Notes under the pieces: model-generated | The model's database searches: none | Seen by the model: only the letters and a program-made list of their open reading frames with translations | What the model was told of the DNA's origin: nothing | Shown here: piece by piece, positions 1-6,766 of the stretch | Layout: each line of letters begins with the position of its first letter | Position numbering within the stretch: position 1 is the first letter of the stretch | Position numbers and translations under genes: made by a program | Assembly (NCBI GenBank): GCA_036351335.1 | Contig: JAZBOW010000244.1 | Location: 1-16,826, forward strand | Origin: UBA4459 sp036351335 | Lineage (GTDB): Bacteria > Bacteroidota > Bacteroidia > Bacteroidales > F082 | Reading direction: 5' to 3' | Length of the DNA: 16,826 nt

Positions 1-73
1 TATATTCGATTTAAGATAGCTGATAAGAATCGCTTCATATATTCCCAGGGCTTAGGCCTGTTGTTTTTTGGTG

Positions 74-104
74 CCCGGACAGTGTTTCACTGACCGGGTT
101 TTTT
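74..104 (+). terminator. Rho-independent terminator for an off-window gene
   Basis: The inverted repeat CCCGG-A-CAGTG, loop TTT, CACTG-A-CCGGG spans 74-98 and is followed directly by six T (99-104). The two five-base-pair arms flank one A-A mismatch. The T-run lies on the plus strand, so it would stop transcripts coming from a gene to the left of the window. On the minus strand the far side is A-rich and lacks a T-tract, so it is probably not the terminator of the convergent DUF5777 gene ending at 112. Positions 1-73 show no recognisable gene or RNA. Confidence 0.8.
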
Positions 105-111
105 AATGTCA

Positions 112-1002
112 TTAATCGAAATAATCATCCTTTTTTAATGTAAAAGAACGACTGATGTTAAACCCAATATGAATATCCCCATTCAGCCATTTGCCCGTGG
201 TTCTACCAATAAAATGTTGCTCGATGATGCCCGCCGAATTGGTAGCATATAGCTGAAAAACATGGCCCCCGGTATTGATATTTACACCAATGGAAAACGG
301 ATTTACAAAATCTTCAGCGGTTTGTTTTGAAATCACATAATAATATTCGGCACTAATACTTATCCTGTTACTTACATGAAATTCCCCTCCCGCGCCAAAA
401 GACCATATATCATTATCATCTGCTGCGGTTTCAACTAAATTATAGTGAATAAAGGTGGGCATCAACTGTATTGAAGCCACTTTTTTAAATTTGTGAGCAA
501 TGAGCAGTTGGTTGACAAATGACATCCGTGATGTGAAATAGTTTGTTCTGTCAGGATCCGACCATTTCAGTGAATTAATACCCATATTTCCAAAATAGCT
601 CACTGATAAGGGCAAATTTCTTTTACCTGTGCTCTGACGTAATATTTTAATTTTTACAGAGCCATCATAAGTTTTTTCAAGCGTGGTTCGCCCAATACCA
701 ATCGAAAGCCAATCGGTAATGCCATATTGAAAACCTAACCTGGTAGTTGCCTGGTCGAGGCCAAAAAAATCATACCACCCACTGTTTACGGTGCCGAAAC
801 GGTGCTGCACATTGAACACCAAATCCCCGTTTGGAGCCGTTTCGGTTGATTGCCCGATTGTTAAAATGGTGGTGCTGAATATGGGTTCTGAATATTCTAT
901 AATCTTATCTTCTTCATTATCTTCCTGGGCTTTCAGCGAATACCCAATAAATAAAACGAAAACGAAAAAGAATAGTCTGTGCTTAAAATTCATTATTTGC
1001 AT
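112..1002 (-). CDS. DUF5777 family outer-membrane beta-barrel protein
   Basis: The 296-residue protein begins with a signal peptide (hydrophobic residues about 10-23, likely cleavage after SLKA at residue 25). The rest is rich in alternating polar and aromatic strands (for example FNVQHRFGT, TRLGFQYGI, ISISAEYYYV) and ends in a strand-like segment, as expected of an outer-membrane barrel. The overall pattern, including FNVQHRFG near the first strand, resembles the Bacteroidota DUF5777 family, whose biochemical function is not established. It is the last gene of a minus-strand operon, 18 bases behind the small cytochrome c-like lipoprotein, so a link to haem or electron transport in the envelope is an inference from context. 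An alternative start is the ATG at 993 (residue 4). Neither start has a clear ribosome binding site, which is usual in this phylum. Confidence 0.8.
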   Translation of the reverse strand: MQIMNFKHRLFFFVFVLFIGYSLKAQEDNEEDKIIEYSEPIFSTTILTIGQSTETAPNGDLVFNVQHRFGTVNSGWYDFFGLDQATTRLGFQYGITDWLSIGIGRTTLEKTYDGSVKIKILRQSTGKRNLPLSVSYFGNMGINSLKWSDPDRTNYFTSRMSFVNQLLIAHKFKKVASIQLMPTFIHYNLVETAADDNDIWSFGAGGEFHVSNRISISAEYYYVISKQTAEDFVNPFSIGVNINTGGHVFQLYATNSAGIIEQHFIGRTTGKWLNGDIHIGFNISRSFTLKKDDYFD

Positions 1003-1020
1003 GGCGTTAGTGATAGTTTT

Positions 1021-1404
1021 TTAGTTGTTTGGCGTTCCCTGGTTCACCCAGATTTCAATTTCAGTAATGTCGCAATCATTCAATTTACCACCACCCTTTG
1101 GCATGGGCGACCATCCTGATTCATGCCGGATTACACCCAACAAACTGCCACTACTTGCCGCTGCCGAAATATCATTGTAATTCTCCAGCCTGATATTTCC
1201 CGAAGGCGCTGCGCCGCTATGGCAACTTGTACAGTTATCATTTATAATTGGAAATACATTGTTTGTAAAAGTCACATTAATGGTGTCGCAAGCGGCAATT
1301 TGCGGATACAGGTCATCTTCTTTATCATAATAACACGACGATATGAAAACAATCATTCCAATCACTATTAAAGCTTTTAAAAGTTTAGTTGTCAGGTGTT
1401 CCAT
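1021..1404 (-). CDS. Small cytochrome c-like lipoprotein (single haem motif)
   Basis: The reading frame is open back to 1515, but I place the start at the ATG at 1404. From there the 127-residue product has a proper lipoprotein signal: a hydrophobic stretch ending in FISSC with the lipid-attachment Cys at residue 24. The longer frame only adds sequence overlapping the upstream gene. A CTSCH haem c motif lies at residues 58-62, and a candidate axial Met sits in SPMPKGG (about residue 101). The domain aligns without gaps to the last 89 residues of the upstream protein, 43 of 89 identical by my hand count, so the two share an ancestor. The start overlaps the end of the upstream gene by 20 bases, suggesting translational coupling. 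Likely role: electron transfer or haem carriage at the outer membrane or periplasm. The partner is unknown. Confidence 0.82.
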   Translation of the reverse strand: MEHLTTKLLKALIVIGMIVFISSCYYDKEDDLYPQIAACDTINVTFTNNVFPIINDNCTSCHSGAAPSGNIRLENYNDISAAASSGSLLGVIRHESGWSPMPKGGGKLNDCDITEIEIWVNQGTPNN

Positions 1405-2359
1405 CTTCAATCCAAATTTGTATTTGACGTATTTTACAATCTGATAGTTTATTTCCATTTTTTGGCATAGGCGAAAATTCCGGAAAGTGATTAACAGCAC
1501 CCCATAATTTTCCACTTTCGGTGGAGGTCACAACGTTGGTATAATCATTCAGGTAAATACCACCCCCCGGTGTTGCTCCCGAATGGCAACCAAGACAGTT
1601 GTTTTCAACCAAAGGCCAGATGTGGTTGGCAAACGACACATTGGTAGTATCGCAATCCTCATCACACTTATTATTCAAAGCGCCCTGTAGTATCCACGTT
1701 CGTATTTTTTGAACTTGTTCAGAACTTAATGGATCATCGGGCGGTGGTGGCATAATATCTTCCTGATCATCTTCAGTGATCTTTTTATATAGTTTGCTTT
1801 CATCAGGGTTCCCTGGTTCTATATCGCCATGTTCAATAATGGATGCATAATCAACCAAAATTATATCATCCTGAGCCGATACCGCATCGTGGCAATCAGT
1901 TGTGGCACAAGATGAAACAATAAGCGGGTAAATATCATTTTCAAAATAAACCGTATCTGGATCGCAGGGATGCTCGCCACCACCGGGCGGATTGAAAGTG
2001 GTATCGCTGATCCATTTTTCAATTTTCAAAATATCACAACTATCCAATTTATAGTTTGGCGGCATAGCAGTATAACCTGCAGCCTGGTTAATTACGCCTG
2101 CCAATTGTCCACTACTGGCAAGATTTGATAATGTATTATAATCTGTAAGATTGATGCCCCCGTTGTTGATTTGGCTATTGTGACATCCGATGCAATTATT
2201 TTCTAAAATGGGAACTACTGCGCCAGGATAAGTAACTCCGTTTAAGTCACAGTTTTCAGGCAAGGGTGTTACAATGTCATCCGGCTCGTGTTTACAGCTA
2301 TATGAATAAAACAAAATGGATAGGATTGAAAGAATCAATAGAAATTTTTTAGTGTGCAT
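1385..2359 (-). CDS. Three-domain cytochrome c-like lipoprotein
   Basis: The 324-residue product starts with a lipoprotein signal ending in SYSC (lipid Cys at residue 22). Three cytochrome c-like units follow. Unit 1 has CIGCH (residues 56-60) and TAMPP (Met 99). Unit 2 has CATTDCH (151-157), a haem motif with four rather than two residues between the cysteines, and DIMPPPP (Met 203). Unit 3 has CLGCH (255-259) and SPMPK (Met 298). Units 1 and 3 and the next gene are of one type; unit 2 is of a different type, closer to the so-called planctomycete cytochrome c domains. The protein is probably anchored in the envelope and holds up to three haems. It is the first gene of a three-gene operon with a candidate promoter at 2400-2433. 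No catalytic domain is visible, so the electron donor and acceptor are unknown. Confidence 0.85.
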   Translation of the reverse strand: MHTKKFLLILSILSILFYSYSCKHEPDDIVTPLPENCDLNGVTYPGAVVPILENNCIGCHNSQINNGGINLTDYNTLSNLASSGQLAGVINQAAGYTAMPPNYKLDSCDILKIEKWISDTTFNPPGGGEHPCDPDTVYFENDIYPLIVSSCATTDCHDAVSAQDDIILVDYASIIEHGDIEPGNPDESKLYKKITEDDQEDIMPPPPDDPLSSEQVQKIRTWILQGALNNKCDEDCDTTNVSFANHIWPLVENNCLGCHSGATPGGGIYLNDYTNVVTSTESGKLWGAVNHFPEFSPMPKNGNKLSDCKIRQIQIWIEDGTPDN

Positions 2360-2399
2360 GTGTGAACTATTTCTTAGACTTGATTTTAATATAGACGTG

Positions 2400-2433
2400 C
2401 AAATATCTAAATTATTACATACTTACTACAAAA
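2400..2433 (-). promoter_or_regulatory. Candidate promoter for the cytochrome lipoprotein operon
   Basis: Read on the minus strand, TTTTG (2433-2429) is followed after 21 bases by GATATTTG (2407-2400). This matches the Bacteroidota pattern TTTG / TAnnTTTG with one mismatch at the first base of the -7 box. Transcription would begin near 2393, giving a leader of about 35 bases before the start at 2359. Confidence 0.4.
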
Positions 2434-2473
2434 TAGATTATTGAATTTGTGCACGTTCTGATGACATATTTCG

Positions 2474-2481
2474 TAGATTTG
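2474..2481 (+). promoter_or_regulatory. Candidate -7 box for the ATP-cone nuclease gene
   Basis: TAGATTTG is an exact TAnnTTTG match. The best upstream element is TTTG at 2446-2449, 24 bases away, slightly long for this promoter class. If used, transcription would start at or very near the ATG at 2488, implying little or no leader. It also argues against the in-frame starts at 2449 (GTG) and 2461 (ATG), which would lie upstream of the transcript start. Confidence 0.3.
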
Positions 2482-2487
2482 TTAAGG

Positions 2488-3339
2488 ATGAAAGAACAGT
2501 CAGACCCGATATTGGTTTTAAAAGCAAATGGCGATAAAGTGCCATTTGAACAGGATAAAATTTTAAATGCTTTAAAATATGCCGGTGCCGGAAAAGAAGA
2601 AAGCTACCAGATTTTACAGCAAATCGAAACGAAACTTTATAATGGTATTCCAACAAGTAAAATTTATAAATTAGCTTATTCCCTTCTCAAAAAGAAAAAG
2701 TCGCATCGAACGGCAGGACGGTATCGTTTGAAAAAGGCTATTTTCGACCTGGGCCCATCAGGATATGCGTTTGAACTATTTGTAAGTCGCTTGTTTGAAT
2801 CCTGGGGTCACCAGGTAAAAACCGATCAGTTAATCAGGGGAAAATGCATCCTCCACGAAGTGGATGTGCTGGCTACAAAACCGGGTTTGATCACTTTTGT
2901 GGAATGCAAATTCAGAAGTGATTATCGTGGAAAAACAGACGTAAAAGTCCCTTTGTATATATACTCGCGCTTCAATGATATTGAAACAAAATGGCGAGAA
3001 AAACCGGAATATCAAAATATGGAGATGAAAGGTTTTATAGTAACCAATGCACGGTTCACAAAAGATGCTATCGACTTTGCCGAGTGTGCCGGATTGGGGC
3101 TTATTTCGTGGGATTACCCGGCTGACAGCAGCCTGAAGTATTATGTAGACAGATCAGGCATGCACCCGATTACTTCGCTTCACAGTTTGACGAAAGCCCA
3201 TACAACTATTTTATTGAAGGAAGGCATAGTATTATGTCGTGAACTGGTAAAAAGAGAAGACGCATTGCAAAAATTGGGACTGAAAGAAAAACAAATAGAC
3301 AAGATAATTACTGAAGCCAGGTTGCTTATTTCTAATTAA
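2488..3339 (+). CDS. ATP-cone domain fused to PD-(D/E)XK (Mrr-like) nuclease
   Basis: The 283-residue protein has no signal peptide and should be cytoplasmic. Residues about 5-88 look like an ATP-cone, the nucleotide-binding regulatory domain of ribonucleotide reductase and NrdR (ILVLKANGDKVPF, then helices and a basic KKKKSHRTAGRYRLKKA stretch). Residues about 90-200 form a restriction-endonuclease-like fold: Glu96 in GYAFELF, Asp126 in HEVDVLA, then Glu139 and Lys141 in FVECKF, the D-x12-E-x-K layout of PD-(D/E)XK nucleases. Residues about 235-283 are helical with a basic hairpin. The expected activity is metal-dependent DNA cleavage gated by a nucleotide; the target is unknown and no methyltransferase is nearby. 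I chose the ATG at 2488 because the ATP-cone begins right after it; the frame stays open to a GTG at 2449. Confidence 0.8.
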   Translation: MKEQSDPILVLKANGDKVPFEQDKILNALKYAGAGKEESYQILQQIETKLYNGIPTSKIYKLAYSLLKKKKSHRTAGRYRLKKAIFDLGPSGYAFELFVSRLFESWGHQVKTDQLIRGKCILHEVDVLATKPGLITFVECKFRSDYRGKTDVKVPLYIYSRFNDIETKWREKPEYQNMEMKGFIVTNARFTKDAIDFAECAGLGLISWDYPADSSLKYYVDRSGMHPITSLHSLTKAHTTILLKEGIVLCRELVKREDALQKLGLKEKQIDKIITEARLLISN

Positions 3340-3391
3340 TTAGATACTTTCCAGAAGCTTCAACAAGAGAACGTGTACATTGCCTGTTGTT

Positions 3392-4834
3392 ATGAAAAAA
3401 TTACTTGTATTATTGGTGATTCTTTTAGCTTTTTTGGGTGGTACCGGACAGGGTTGTATAAATGAATTTGATGTCAGTGAATTTAAAATGGAAGGCAGCC
3501 CGGATGCTTTATGGGAAGTAATTAGCCCGACAGAAGTGATTAACCGGGCTTATATTTACCCGGCTACCTTTTTTGTCAACCAGGAAAGTATGATCAACGT
3601 GCTTATTCAGGGAACCATATCGGTTGAAACAGGGGGTGATAAGGACTTTATCGGGATTGTATTTGGATATCAGCAACCCACTGAACTTGCCGATGATAAT
3701 TTTTACGATTTCTTTTTATTCGACTGGAAGGCTGAAACGGAAGATTATATTGGCTTCAGGGCATTTGAAGGGTTTAGATTATCCAGGTATTATGGAAATA
3801 TCAGCAAAGAAAACCAGAAAAGATATTTTTGGGGAACAACCGATGATCCCATCAGAAGAATATTGGGCGAAAAATATGGTGATACCATGGGTTGGCGTCC
3901 TTATGAAAAGTATCAGTTTGAATTGTTGTATACATCAAACCAGATACAACTCAAAATAAACGATCAAATGATTTTTGAAAAAGAAGGATGCTTCAGTGCC
4001 GGAAAGTTTGGGTTTTATTGCATGTCGCAGGATCTTGCACGTTACGAGAATTTCACCTTTCAAAATATGATAGGATTTATTCCTGATCCAACATCAGCCT
4101 GTATAGGGGAAACCGTCAATTTTAATTGTTTCGATTTGAACTGTTCCGCATTTCCTGAATTTGTCGAATCTGTATTTTGGGATTTCGGAGATGGTGAAAC
4201 AAATGTGGACATTAATGTGGAACACACATACAGCAACTCGGGTGAATATCCTGTTTCGCTTGTTGTTACAACAACAGCAGGCTGCGTTGATACGATAACG
4301 GATTCATATATAGTGAAGCCGGACCCTGTTGTGAATTTAGGGAATGATACAATTATTACCATTTGTTCATCAATTACGCTGGACGCTAAAAATACCGGAT
4401 CGCTGTATCTTTGGTCGACAGGCGAAACCACACAGACCATTCTTCTTGAAGAGATCTCAGAAAATACAAACATTTGGGTGCAGGTAATTTCTAACGGCTG
4501 TAAGGCTACTGATTCTATATTCATCGAAGTTGCAGATGTTCAGCAGGAATTGTATTTTCCAAACGCATTCACGCCTGACGGTGACGGTAGAAATGACGTA
4601 TTTAAAGCTGTTGGAAACGTTGAAGATGTGGCGACATATCATCTGCTGATATATAGTAGATGGGGACAGCAGATTTTTGAAACAAAAGATCCATATACCG
4701 GATGGAATGGCAGCTTAAATAACACACCATTGCCCCACGGGGTGTATTTTTTCAAAGTTTCTTATCGAATTGATAATAGTTGCATTATCGGAAAGGATTT
4801 TTCTACACAAGGCACAATCACGTTGATAAATTAG
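3392..4834 (+). CDS. Secreted T9SS cargo: LamG/TSP-C-like, PKD and type B sorting domain
   Basis: The 480-residue protein starts with MKKLLVLL and a signal peptide of about 20 residues. An in-frame TTG at 3380 is a less likely start. Residues about 30-228 resemble the jelly-roll LamG or thrombospondin C-terminal fold (GIVFGYQ, FYDFFLFDWK, then ANQI-type strands). A PKD domain follows (about 235-310, VFWDFGDGE and the HTYSNSGEY strand), then an Ig-like domain (about 314-390, LYLWSTGETT). The C-terminus (about 396-480) is a CHU_C type B sorting domain, with FPNAFTPDGDGRND and YSRWGQQIF as hallmarks. It should cross the outer membrane through the T9SS and stay at or leave the surface; TSP-C/LamG domains bind sugars or proteins in other families. 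Unlike the cargo at 12515-16826, it has no SprF-type partner beside it. The gene starts 52 bases after the nuclease gene, and the pairing may be accidental. Confidence 0.85.
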   Translation: MKKLLVLLVILLAFLGGTGQGCINEFDVSEFKMEGSPDALWEVISPTEVINRAYIYPATFFVNQESMINVLIQGTISVETGGDKDFIGIVFGYQQPTELADDNFYDFFLFDWKAETEDYIGFRAFEGFRLSRYYGNISKENQKRYFWGTTDDPIRRILGEKYGDTMGWRPYEKYQFELLYTSNQIQLKINDQMIFEKEGCFSAGKFGFYCMSQDLARYENFTFQNMIGFIPDPTSACIGETVNFNCFDLNCSAFPEFVESVFWDFGDGETNVDINVEHTYSNSGEYPVSLVVTTTAGCVDTITDSYIVKPDPVVNLGNDTIITICSSITLDAKNTGSLYLWSTGETTQTILLEEISENTNIWVQVISNGCKATDSIFIEVADVQQELYFPNAFTPDGDGRNDVFKAVGNVEDVATYHLLIYSRWGQQIFETKDPYTGWNGSLNNTPLPHGVYFFKVSYRIDNSCIIGKDFSTQGTITLIN

Positions 4835-4877
4835 TTTTTTTCCTTCATCACCTTGTAATTATACCAATAATTAGGTA

Positions 4878-4908
4878 TTGTTCCGCCTGATAACTCCTGA
4901 TATGTTTG
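4878..4908 (+). promoter_or_regulatory. Bacteroidota-type promoter of the porin operon
   Basis: TTG at 4878-4880, a 20-base spacer, then TATGTTTG at 4901-4908, an exact TAnnTTTG match at the usual spacing. Transcription would start near 4915, about 23 bases before the porin ATG at 4938. The rest of the 103-base gap after the preceding gene holds only a T-run (from 4834) with no convincing stem before it. Confidence 0.6.
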
Positions 4909-4937
4909 CATGGAATTAATCAACAAACAAGAATCAA

Positions 4938-6164
4938 ATGAAGAGAATTATTGGAGGGGTAATCGTCATAGCCATAATTTGGATGGGTCATGTGCAAGAT
5001 GTATTTGGTCAGGATTCCGTTGCATTTAAATATAATGCGTCTACCAACATAGCTAACAGTATGCTAAACAGTGATCGAAAATTGAACATCGGGGGGTATG
5101 CCCAAATCGATTACAACCAGCCTTTTGGTGGTAATACACATTATAACGGAAAACTGGACGTGCACAGATTGGTATTGTTATTCGGATACCGTTTTACAAA
5201 TAAATTAAGTTTCGTGACCGAGATTGAAGTTGAACATGTAAAGGAAGTATATGTGGAACAGGCATTTCTGAATTATGCGCTGAATACCTATGTGAATTTT
5301 CGGGGTGGATTACTGCTCATTCCGATGGGAATCGTCAATGAATACCACGAACCTCCTACATTTAATGGTGTTGAAAGACCGCTGATTGACAAATATATAG
5401 TACCGACAACCTGGCGGGAAATCGGTGCTGGAATTACGGGAACAATACCCGAAGTTTCCATGCGATACCAGGCCTACCTGGTGAATGGTTTTAAAAGTTA
5501 CAATAGTGGAGATGCCTATATCACAGGCAAAAGTGGCTTGAGAGGCGGACGGCAAAAAGGAGCCGAATCCTTTATTACGTTCCCTAACTTTACAGCAAGG
5601 GTTGAATATTATGGTGTGCTTGGGCTTAATCTGGGGCTATCAGGGTATGTGGGAAAAACGCAATCATCAGCTTATCATAAAATTGATAAAGAGGATTCTC
5701 CTGCAATTGCTACAGCCGATTCATCGGTCGTGGGTGTTTCCATGGTCGGATTTGATATGCGTTACCAACGAAAAGGATTTCAATTGAAGGGGCAGGTGTA
5801 CTATACAAGTTTAACAAATACTGAACAATACAATTATTACACCGCTGAGCAAGATGATTTAAACGATGCCGGGAGCAGTATGTACGGTTATTATATTGAG
5901 CTGGCCTACAACGTTTTCCATCCTTTTCGGCAGTTAAAAGGACGATTGACACCTTTTGTCAGGTATTCCAATTACGACACCCAATATACAGTCGTTACAG
6001 GGATTACGAAAAACAATGCGTATCAGAATACTATCATTACAACAGGTATCGGTTACTGGTTTATACCACAGGTAGCCATTAAAACAGATGTACAATTTCT
6101 GAAATCAAAATCTGAAGATAAATTCAATCAAATTTTCAATGCCGGTATTGCTGTCATGTTCTAA
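4938..6164 (+). CDS. OprO/OprP-family outer-membrane porin
   Basis: The 408-residue protein has a signal peptide (residues about 1-24, cleavage near VFG/QDS) and then reads as a 16-to-18-strand barrel. LNIGGYAQIDYNQPFGG opens the barrel, and the segment with LDVHRLVLLFGYRFTNKLSF followed by EIEVEHVKEVYVEQAFLNY is typical of the phosphate-selective porin O/P family in Bacteroidota. GLLLIPMGIVNEYHEPPTF and PTTWREIGAGI are further family landmarks. The protein ends in Phe after strand-like residues (NAGIAVMF), the usual signal for barrel insertion. Substrate selectivity cannot be told from sequence; 'phosphate' is only the family name. It is preceded by a promoter at 4878-4908 and followed 11 bases later by the FMN-binding protein, so the two are probably co-transcribed and may act on the same pathway. 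Confidence 0.88.
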   Translation: MKRIIGGVIVIAIIWMGHVQDVFGQDSVAFKYNASTNIANSMLNSDRKLNIGGYAQIDYNQPFGGNTHYNGKLDVHRLVLLFGYRFTNKLSFVTEIEVEHVKEVYVEQAFLNYALNTYVNFRGGLLLIPMGIVNEYHEPPTFNGVERPLIDKYIVPTTWREIGAGITGTIPEVSMRYQAYLVNGFKSYNSGDAYITGKSGLRGGRQKGAESFITFPNFTARVEYYGVLGLNLGLSGYVGKTQSSAYHKIDKEDSPAIATADSSVVGVSMVGFDMRYQRKGFQLKGQVYYTSLTNTEQYNYYTAEQDDLNDAGSSMYGYYIELAYNVFHPFRQLKGRLTPFVRYSNYDTQYTVVTGITKNNAYQNTIITTGIGYWFIPQVAIKTDVQFLKSKSEDKFNQIFNAGIAVMF

Positions 6165-6175
6165 AAGAAACCACC

Positions 6176-6715
6176 ATGTTCAAGACAATAAATATCCTGT
6201 TCACGTGTATGCTTATCTGGTTCGCAAGTAGCAGTTTCATGCATGATCATTTAACGGAATTGCCGGCTAAGAAAATCTCAAAATCCATTGAAAAAATATG
6301 GAATATTGATGAATACCAATTGGAGGAAATGAGCCATAATTCCTGCGTGGATAATGGAGTTTTTTTCAAGGTGATCTCTGGAGAAAAAGAATTGGGCTTT
6401 ATCTATTCCGGCAGGGTAAATAGCTGTAAATCAGGCGGATGTGCCGCAGAAACGGATGAGGTTAACTTAGCTTTTGAGTTCTTCGATTATTTTATGTTGC
6501 TTGATACATCGAAACAGGTAATTTGGGTAAAAATTTATAATTATCATGCCACGCATGGTCACGAAGTAATGAGCCGCGGCTGGCTGAACCAGTTCAAAGG
6601 CCTGGAACCGGGCAAATCGATTATATTTGGAAAAGACATCGAAGCCATAAGCGGGGCAACGGTATCTGCTTCGGCTATTACAGAAGACATTCAGCAGGTA
6701 CTGGTTTGCATGTGA
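6176..6715 (+). CDS. Periplasmic FMN-binding domain protein (covalent flavin site)
   Basis: The 179-residue protein has a short N-terminal hydrophobic signal (residues about 5-20) and no convincing lipobox. The C-terminal part is an FMN-binding domain (NqrC/RnfG type): GFIYSGRVNSC (about 74-84), a central IYNYHATHGHEV segment, and ISGATVSA at 158-165. In this family ApbE-type transferases attach FMN through a phosphoester to the Thr of SGAT, here Thr162. The residue three before the Ser, normally Asp, is Glu156. Cys84 and Cys89, five residues apart, could form a disulfide or bind a metal. The likely role is one-electron transfer outside the cytoplasmic membrane. No apbE gene lies in the window. 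Its position 11 bases behind the porin suggests a shared transcript. The redox partner is unknown; the cytochrome c-like lipoproteins at 1021-2359 are possible but unlinked. Confidence 0.8.
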   Translation: MFKTINILFTCMLIWFASSSFMHDHLTELPAKKISKSIEKIWNIDEYQLEEMSHNSCVDNGVFFKVISGEKELGFIYSGRVNSCKSGGCAAETDEVNLAFEFFDYFMLLDTSKQVIWVKIYNYHATHGHEVMSRGWLNQFKGLEPGKSIIFGKDIEAISGATVSASAITEDIQQVLVCM

Positions 6716-6766
6716 TTTATTTAAAAAATTATGATGAATTTTGTAGTCAATCAAAATTCAATTCAA

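Noticed and set aside
1..73. Possible tRNA or small RNA at the left edge
   Set aside because: No cloverleaf arms or T-loop sequence seen; only a short CAGG/CCTG inverted repeat before the terminator.
1405..1515. N-terminal extension of the small cytochrome lipoprotein to 1515
   Set aside because: The extension lies wholly inside the upstream gene and would bury the lipoprotein signal 37 residues in.
4060..4524. 154-codon minus-strand frame inside the T9SS cargo gene
   Set aside because: No recognisable domain; it is antisense to well-conserved PKD and Ig-like coding sequence.
4861..4878. ATACC / GGTAT inverted repeat as a terminator after the T9SS cargo gene
   Set aside because: Five A/T-rich pairs around an eight-base loop with no T-run after it, and it overlaps the porin -33 element.
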